DNA of 64,000 nt from Bacillus gobiensis (GTDB taxonomy: Bacteria; Bacillota; Bacilli; Bacillales; Bacillaceae), in the NCBI RefSeq assembly GCF_001278705.1, contig NZ_CP012600.1, positions 620,190 through 684,189 on the forward strand, in the 5' to 3' direction. Under the pieces are notes generated by a model, which worked only from the letters and a program-made list of their open reading frames with translations, was not told where the DNA came from and did not search any database. A program made the position numbers and the translations under genes. The stretch's first letter is position 1. Each line of letters starts with the position of its first letter. Shown here piece by piece: positions 59,462 through 64,000 of this stretch.

Positions 59462-61108
59462 ATGTTGAAAAAATCTAAATTTTCATTGCTTTTGGCTCTT
59501 GCCCTTGTTTTCAGCCTGGTTCTTTCAGCATGCGGCTACGGCGGCAGCTCAGAAGACAGTGGAGATAAAAAGCAAGAAGCAGTTATTCTCGAATCAGCTG
59601 AACTTCCTGACATGGATTCTGTCAAAGCAACCGACACTGTTAGCTTTACGACGTTAAACAATGTAATGGAAGGCTTATACCGGATGGATCAAAATCAAGA
59701 GCCGATTCCTGCCATTGCTGACGGCGAGCCTGAGGTAAACGAAGATAAAACAGTCTACACGTTTAAGCTTCGTGATACAAAATGGTCTAATGGTGACCCT
59801 GTGACAGCAAACGATTTCGTTTATGCTTGGCAGCGTTCTCTAGATCCTAAAACAGAATCAGATTACGGCCCATACATGATGAGCGGAAAAATTAAAAACG
59901 CTGACAAGGTATATGCTGGTAAAGCAAAACCAAGTGAACTAGGCATTAAAGCAATTGATGACAAGACGCTTGAAATTACGCTTGAAAAGCCTATTCCTTT
60001 TATCGAATCATTACTTGCTTTCCCTACTTTCTACCCGCAAAACCAAAAGTTTATTGAGGAAAAAGGCGACAACTACGCGAAAAATGCAGAAAACCTCGTT
60101 TATAACGGTCCTTACACCCTTGCGAAATGGGAAGGATCACAAGCTACCACTTGGCAATATGCGAAAAACGATCAATATTGGGACAAAGATAACGTATCAA
60201 TGAACAAAATTACATTTAACGTATCTAAAGATCCGCAAGCAGCTGCCAATGCGTTTGAAGCAGGAGAGGCTGACGTAACTCCAAAGCTGTCAACTGCTGC
60301 AGTACTTGAAAAGTATCAGGACGATAATAGAAAGGTTCAATGGCTGGAGCCGACTATTTTCTGGTTGAAAATGAACCAAAAAAATGAAGCATTAGCAAAT
60401 GAAAATATTCGCCGTGCGATTGCTATGTCCTTTGATAAAGAAGCGCTAGTGAACGATGTCCTTCAAAATGGTTCCGTTCCTGCCTATTATGAAGTACCAC
60501 AAGATTTTGTCAAAGACGAATCTGGAAAAGATTTCCGTGAAAACGGCGACTTTTTGAAAATGAATAAAGAAGAAGCGAAAAAGCTATTTGCTCAAGGACT
60601 GAAAGAACTTGGTCAATCCGAAGTAACCATTAACTATCTAGGTGACGATACTGAATCAGCAAAAACGATTGCTTCGTATATGAAAGATCAGCTTGAAGGA
60701 ACGTTAGACGGCCTTACACTTAATATCCAAAGCGTTCCGTTTGCTACTCGAATTGATCGTGACACAAGCGAAAATTATGATCTTCAAGTAGCTGGATGGG
60801 GTCCAGACTATCTTGATCCGATCACATTCTCAGATCTGTTTATTACAGACGGCGGAAACAACCACATGAACTATTCAAACAAGAAATATGATCAGCTGAT
60901 CAACGATGCTCAAAACAAACTTGCTGACAAGCCGGAAGAAAGATGGGCTACGCTACAGGAAGCTGAGAAAGTTCTTTTAGAAGAAGATGCTGCACTTGCG
61001 CCGATTTATCAGCGTTCATCCAATGTTCTTGTTTCTGATAAGCTTGAAGGGTTCACTTACCATTTGGTTGGACCTGAATATTCCTACAAATGGTTGAAAG
61101 TGAAGTGA
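59462..61108 (+). CDS. oppA: OppA, oligopeptide-binding lipoprotein
   Basis: 548-aa SBP family 5 lipoprotein: signal MLKKSKFSLLLALALVFSLV with lipobox LSAC (Cys24), then the fold with DTKWSNGDPVTANDFVYAWQ. Captures peptides (including signalling peptides that affect sporulation and competence). GGGAGG lies 10 nt upstream. A hairpin follows before oppB. Confidence 0.95.
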   Translation: MLKKSKFSLLLALALVFSLVLSACGYGGSSEDSGDKKQEAVILESAELPDMDSVKATDTVSFTTLNNVMEGLYRMDQNQEPIPAIADGEPEVNEDKTVYTFKLRDTKWSNGDPVTANDFVYAWQRSLDPKTESDYGPYMMSGKIKNADKVYAGKAKPSELGIKAIDDKTLEITLEKPIPFIESLLAFPTFYPQNQKFIEEKGDNYAKNAENLVYNGPYTLAKWEGSQATTWQYAKNDQYWDKDNVSMNKITFNVSKDPQAAANAFEAGEADVTPKLSTAAVLEKYQDDNRKVQWLEPTIFWLKMNQKNEALANENIRRAIAMSFDKEALVNDVLQNGSVPAYYEVPQDFVKDESGKDFRENGDFLKMNKEEAKKLFAQGLKELGQSEVTINYLGDDTESAKTIASYMKDQLEGTLDGLTLNIQSVPFATRIDRDTSENYDLQVAGWGPDYLDPITFSDLFITDGGNNHMNYSNKKYDQLINDAQNKLADKPEERWATLQEAEKVLLEEDAALAPIYQRSSNVLVSDKLEGFTYHLVGPEYSYKWLKVK

Positions 61109-61133
61109 GTTTTCCGCGGAATGTTTCGCGGAG

Positions 61134-61165
61134 GAGAGTATATTCTCTGAATATGCTCTCTTTTT
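61134..61165 (+). terminator. Terminator-like hairpin between oppA and oppB
   Basis: GAGAGTATATTC and GAATATGCTCTC around TCT, then five Ts. A smaller hairpin (TCCGCG/CGCGGA, 61113-61132) precedes it. Partial termination would leave more OppA than permease. Confidence 0.7.
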
Positions 61166-61219
61166 ACTTTACAAGATATGTCGAAAAATAAAGAATTTTT
61201 TAATTAGGAGGTGCCGTTA

Positions 61220-62149
61220 GTGATAAAGTATCTTGCGCAAAGAATCTTTTATATGGTGATTACTCTGTTTTTGATTGCTACATTTTCTTTCTTTTTAATG
61301 AAATTTATGCCGGGTACTCCTTTTTCGAATATAAATAAGCTCACAGAAGCACAAAAAGCGATAATGTATGAAAGGTATGGACTGAATGACCCTCTTTTTA
61401 TTCAATACCTCAATTACATGGGAAATCTTCTAAAAGGAGATTTGGGAGTATCCTTCCAATTCAACAATACCTCTGTTGCTGAACTAATTTCCTATCGAAT
61501 TGGACCGTCACTGACATTGGGTATTCAGGCGATGGTTGTGGGAACGATTGCAGGAATTCTATTAGGGATTATTGGTGCATTTAAACAAAATACTTGGCTT
61601 GACTATTTAGCTACTTTTCTCTCTGTCATCGGAAAATCTATTCCTTCTTTTGTTTTCGCTGGATTGCTACAATACTACGTCGGTGTGAAATGGGGGATCC
61701 TTCCTACTCAGTTCTGGAACGGATTTGAATACAGCATTTTGCCGACGATTGCATTAGCAATGTTCCCGATTTCGATTGCCGCACGTTTTATGAGAACAGA
61801 ACTGGTTGAAGTTCTTGGTTCTGATTACATTACGCTAGCGAAGGCAAAAGGCGCGAGCTTCGGGGAAGTTGCTTTCAGGCATGCCTTGCGAAACGCACTG
61901 ATCCCTGTCGTTACCGTGCTGGGACCTTTAACAGTAAGCCTTATGACAGGTTCGTTAGTTATTGAACGGATTTTCTCCATCCCTGGGATAGGAGAGCAAT
62001 TTGTAAAAGCTATTACAGTCAATGACTACACTGTTATTATGGGGACGACGCTATTGTTTGCTGCATTATTTGTGTTCATAACCTTGATTGTCGATATACT
62101 CTACGGAATTATCGATCCGAGAATCCGTGTGACAGGAGGGAAAAAATAA
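61220..62149 (+). CDS. oppB: OppB, oligopeptide permease
   Basis: 309-aa ABC permease with six hydrophobic segments and the EAA-type loop YITLAKAKGASFGEVAFRHA. GTG start at 61220 after AGGAGG (8 nt); GTG at 61211 lies inside that site. Stop overlaps oppC by one base. Confidence 0.95.
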   Translation: MIKYLAQRIFYMVITLFLIATFSFFLMKFMPGTPFSNINKLTEAQKAIMYERYGLNDPLFIQYLNYMGNLLKGDLGVSFQFNNTSVAELISYRIGPSLTLGIQAMVVGTIAGILLGIIGAFKQNTWLDYLATFLSVIGKSIPSFVFAGLLQYYVGVKWGILPTQFWNGFEYSILPTIALAMFPISIAARFMRTELVEVLGSDYITLAKAKGASFGEVAFRHALRNALIPVVTVLGPLTVSLMTGSLVIERIFSIPGIGEQFVKAITVNDYTVIMGTTLLFAALFVFITLIVDILYGIIDPRIRVTGGKK

Positions 62150-63177
62150 TGTCTCTTCACGAAGAAAAATTACCAAAAGAATTATTTGAGCCAGCCTCTC
62201 CTGATCATAAAGAAGCAGAAAAGATCGAACGTAAAAGCTTAAATTACTGGCAGGATGCATGGCTGCGAATCAGAAAAAATAAAGGTGCTGTTATCAGCCT
62301 TGTTGTCCTATTGCTGCTTACCTTACTGGCATTATTCGGACCGATGATGAATGATAAGCCCTATTACAAGCAATATACGCCACACGCTAATTTGCCCCCT
62401 CGGGTGCCGGTGCTTGAGAACGTCAAGTGGCTTCCGTTTGACGGGGTACGGACAACTCAAAGCGGAAACGTAGTCAATCCTTACGAGGAGAAACAAATTA
62501 ATGACTATTATTGGTTCGGTACGGACAACCTTGGCCGCGATCTTTGGTCCAGAGTATGGAAAGGGTCACAAATTTCACTGATGATCGCTGTACTTGCTGC
62601 TTTAATCGATTTAGTCATTGGTGTTATCTACGGCGCGATTTCCGGCTATTTCGGGGGCAGAATTGATAACATTATGCAGCGGATCATAGAGATCTTAATG
62701 GGGATTCCGAATCTGGTTATCGTCATCTTAATGATCATTTTGTTTAAACCTGGATTTGGACCTATCATTCTTGCTTTAACGATCACCGGCTGGATCAATA
62801 TGGCAAGGGTCGTACGCGCGCAGGTAATGAAAATGAAGGAACAGGAATTTGTACTGGCATCAAGAACGCTTGGGCTCGGGCATGCGAAAATCATCAGCAA
62901 GCATATGCTTCCTAATTTAGCTGGTGTGATGATTATCAATACGATGTTCACTATCCCGAGCGCGATCTTCTTTGAAGCGTTTTTGAGTTTTATCGGGCTT
63001 GGCCTGCAGGATCCGTTAGCATCTTTAGGAACTTTAATTGATGACGGCTTTAAGGTAATGCTGGCTTACCCAACGCAAATGATTTTTCCTGCAATTGTTA
63101 TCAGTGTAATCATGATTGCATTCAATTTAATCGCAGACGGTCTTCGTGATGCTCTTGATCCGAAGATGCGCGACTAA
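62149..63177 (+). CDS. oppC: OppC, oligopeptide permease
   Basis: 342-aa ABC permease. After an N-terminal cytoplasmic segment and the first membrane span there is a ~70-residue external loop, then five more spans; the EAA loop is FVLASRTLGLGHAKIISKH. ATG 62149 overlaps the oppB stop (TAATG), with GGAGGG upstream. Confidence 0.95.
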   Translation: MSLHEEKLPKELFEPASPDHKEAEKIERKSLNYWQDAWLRIRKNKGAVISLVVLLLLTLLALFGPMMNDKPYYKQYTPHANLPPRVPVLENVKWLPFDGVRTTQSGNVVNPYEEKQINDYYWFGTDNLGRDLWSRVWKGSQISLMIAVLAALIDLVIGVIYGAISGYFGGRIDNIMQRIIEILMGIPNLVIVILMIILFKPGFGPIILALTITGWINMARVVRAQVMKMKEQEFVLASRTLGLGHAKIISKHMLPNLAGVMIINTMFTIPSAIFFEAFLSFIGLGLQDPLASLGTLIDDGFKVMLAYPTQMIFPAIVISVIMIAFNLIADGLRDALDPKMRD

Positions 63178-63205
63178 TTTATATTTATAAAGGCAGGTGA
63201 ACATT

Positions 63206-64000
63206 TTGAACACAGGAGAAAAGGTATTAGAAATAAATGATTTAACAATTTCCTTTCACACGTTCAGCGGAGAAGTGCAGGCGATCCGCGGTATTAATTT
63301 TGAACTGAATAAAGGCGAAACCTTGGCAATTGTCGGTGAGTCTGGTTCAGGCAAATCGGTTACGACAAAATCAATTATGGGCCTTCTCCCAAAATCAAAC
63401 TCAGAAATTAAAAAAGGTCAAATTTTATACGGTGGCAAGGATTTGACAAAGCTGAAAGAATCTCAATTGCAGAAAATCCGAGGCAAAGAGATTTCGATGG
63501 TATTCCAGGACCCGATGACATCGTTAAATCCGACAATGACCGTTGGAAAACAGATCATGGAGCCAATTATTAAGCATCAAAAGGCAAGTAAGCATGAAGC
63601 GAAAAAACGCGCGATCCATTTGCTTGAGCTTGTGGGAATTGCGGATGCGGAAAATCGATTCAAGCAATATCCTCACCAATTTTCCGGTGGAATGAGGCAG
63701 CGCGTTGTTGTTGCGATCGCATTGGCGTGCAATCCCAAAGTGCTGATTGCCGATGAGCCGACCACTGCCCTTGATGTAACCATTCAAGCCCAAATCTTAG
63801 AGTTAATGAAGGATCTTCAGAAACAAATAGACACATCAATCATTTTCATTACACATGATTTAGGTGTCGTTGCAAACGTTGCGGACCGTGTCGCCGTTAT
63901 GTATGGAGGTAAAATTGTCGAGATCGGTACGGCAGATGATATCTTTTATAATCCGAAGCACCCTTATACGTGGGGATTATTAAGTTCAATGCCGAGCCTC
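63206..64000 (+). CDS. oppD: OppD, oligopeptide ABC ATPase (5' part)
   Basis: First 265 residues; the frame runs off the window end. TTG start at 63206 (TTGAACACAGG) after AGGCAGGTGA. Walker A GESGSGKS at residues 44-51, signature FSGGMRQR, Walker B LIADEPTTALD. Full OppD is about 358 aa; oppF should follow. Confidence 0.94.
   Translation, partial: MNTGEKVLEINDLTISFHTFSGEVQAIRGINFELNKGETLAIVGESGSGKSVTTKSIMGLLPKSNSEIKKGQILYGGKDLTKLKESQLQKIRGKEISMVFQDPMTSLNPTMTVGKQIMEPIIKHQKASKHEAKKRAIHLLELVGIADAENRFKQYPHQFSGGMRQRVVVAIALACNPKVLIADEPTTALDVTIQAQILELMKDLQKQIDTSIIFITHDLGVVANVADRVAVMYGGKIVEIGTADDIFYNPKHPYTWGLLSSMPSL

Overview
The window comes from the chromosome of an endospore-forming Bacillaceae, close to Bacillus subtilis in gene order but not B. 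subtilis itself. The backbone follows the B. subtilis block addA-sbcDC-gerP-yisI-yisK-yisL-yisN-asnO-yisUV-yitJ-yitL-yitS-yitT-yitU-yitV-yitW-argCJBD-carAB-argF-yjzC-yjzD-yjaU-yjaV-med-comZ-fabHA-fabF-yjaZ-yjbA-trpS-opp nearly gene for gene. Local differences are a cobalamin-dependent methionine synthase (metH) behind yitJ, a carotenoid-type desaturase/synthase pair behind asnO, a maltodextrin-uptake block, a NiaP-like transporter, a CwlC-like amidase and a racemase-family gene. No rRNA, tRNA, CRISPR array, prophage or intact insertion sequence was seen.

Layout. 1-6.5 kb: DNA repair (3' part of addA, then sbcD and sbcC). 6.5-8.6 kb: complete gerPABCDEF spore-coat germination operon on the minus strand behind a sigma-K-type promoter; gerPD (58 aa) is included. 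8.6-12.6 kb: a DUF418 membrane protein, a Spo0E-like phosphatase, yisK, yisL and yisN. 12.7-17 kb: asnO behind a sigma-E-type promoter, followed on the same strand by crtN-like and crtM/yisP-like genes. 17-20 kb: racemase-family gene, LysE-type exporter and its divergent MocR-type regulator. 20-25.6 kb: neopullulanase-type enzyme divergent from the maltodextrin transporter mdxEFG, with a near-perfect cre site. 25.6-27.8 kb: NiaP-like transporter with a candidate NiaR operator, and a mother-cell amidase with a sigma-K-type promoter. 27.8-33.3 kb: yitJ-metH behind a SAM-I riboswitch.

33.3-40 kb holds yitK, yitL, the DegV/FakB-type yitS with a FadR-like operator, yitT, a lipoprotein with a BsuPI-like domain, two small minus-strand genes, yitU, yitV and yitW. 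40-49.6 kb is the arginine operon argCJBD-carAB-argF, with an ARG box inside its promoter. 49.7-53.2 kb holds yjzC, yjzD, yjaU, yjaV and the competence genes med-comZ. 53.3-57.4 kb holds fabHA-fabF behind a FapR operator, yjaZ and yjbA. 57.4-59.1 kb is trpS with a T-box leader and a DUF3899 gene. 59.4-64 kb is oppABC and the start of oppD.

The regulatory signals fit the gene functions: a SAM riboswitch on methionine synthesis, an ARG box on arginine genes, a FapR box on fatty-acid synthesis, a cre on maltodextrin uptake, a T-box on trpS, and sporulation-type promoters on gerP, asnO and the amidase. The least expected readings are a FadR-like operator at the fatty-acid-kinase binding protein gene yitS, the possible coupling of a carotenoid-like pair to asnO, an untracked 45-aa gene just beyond the yitU terminator, and a lipoprotein form of the BsuPI inhibitor.
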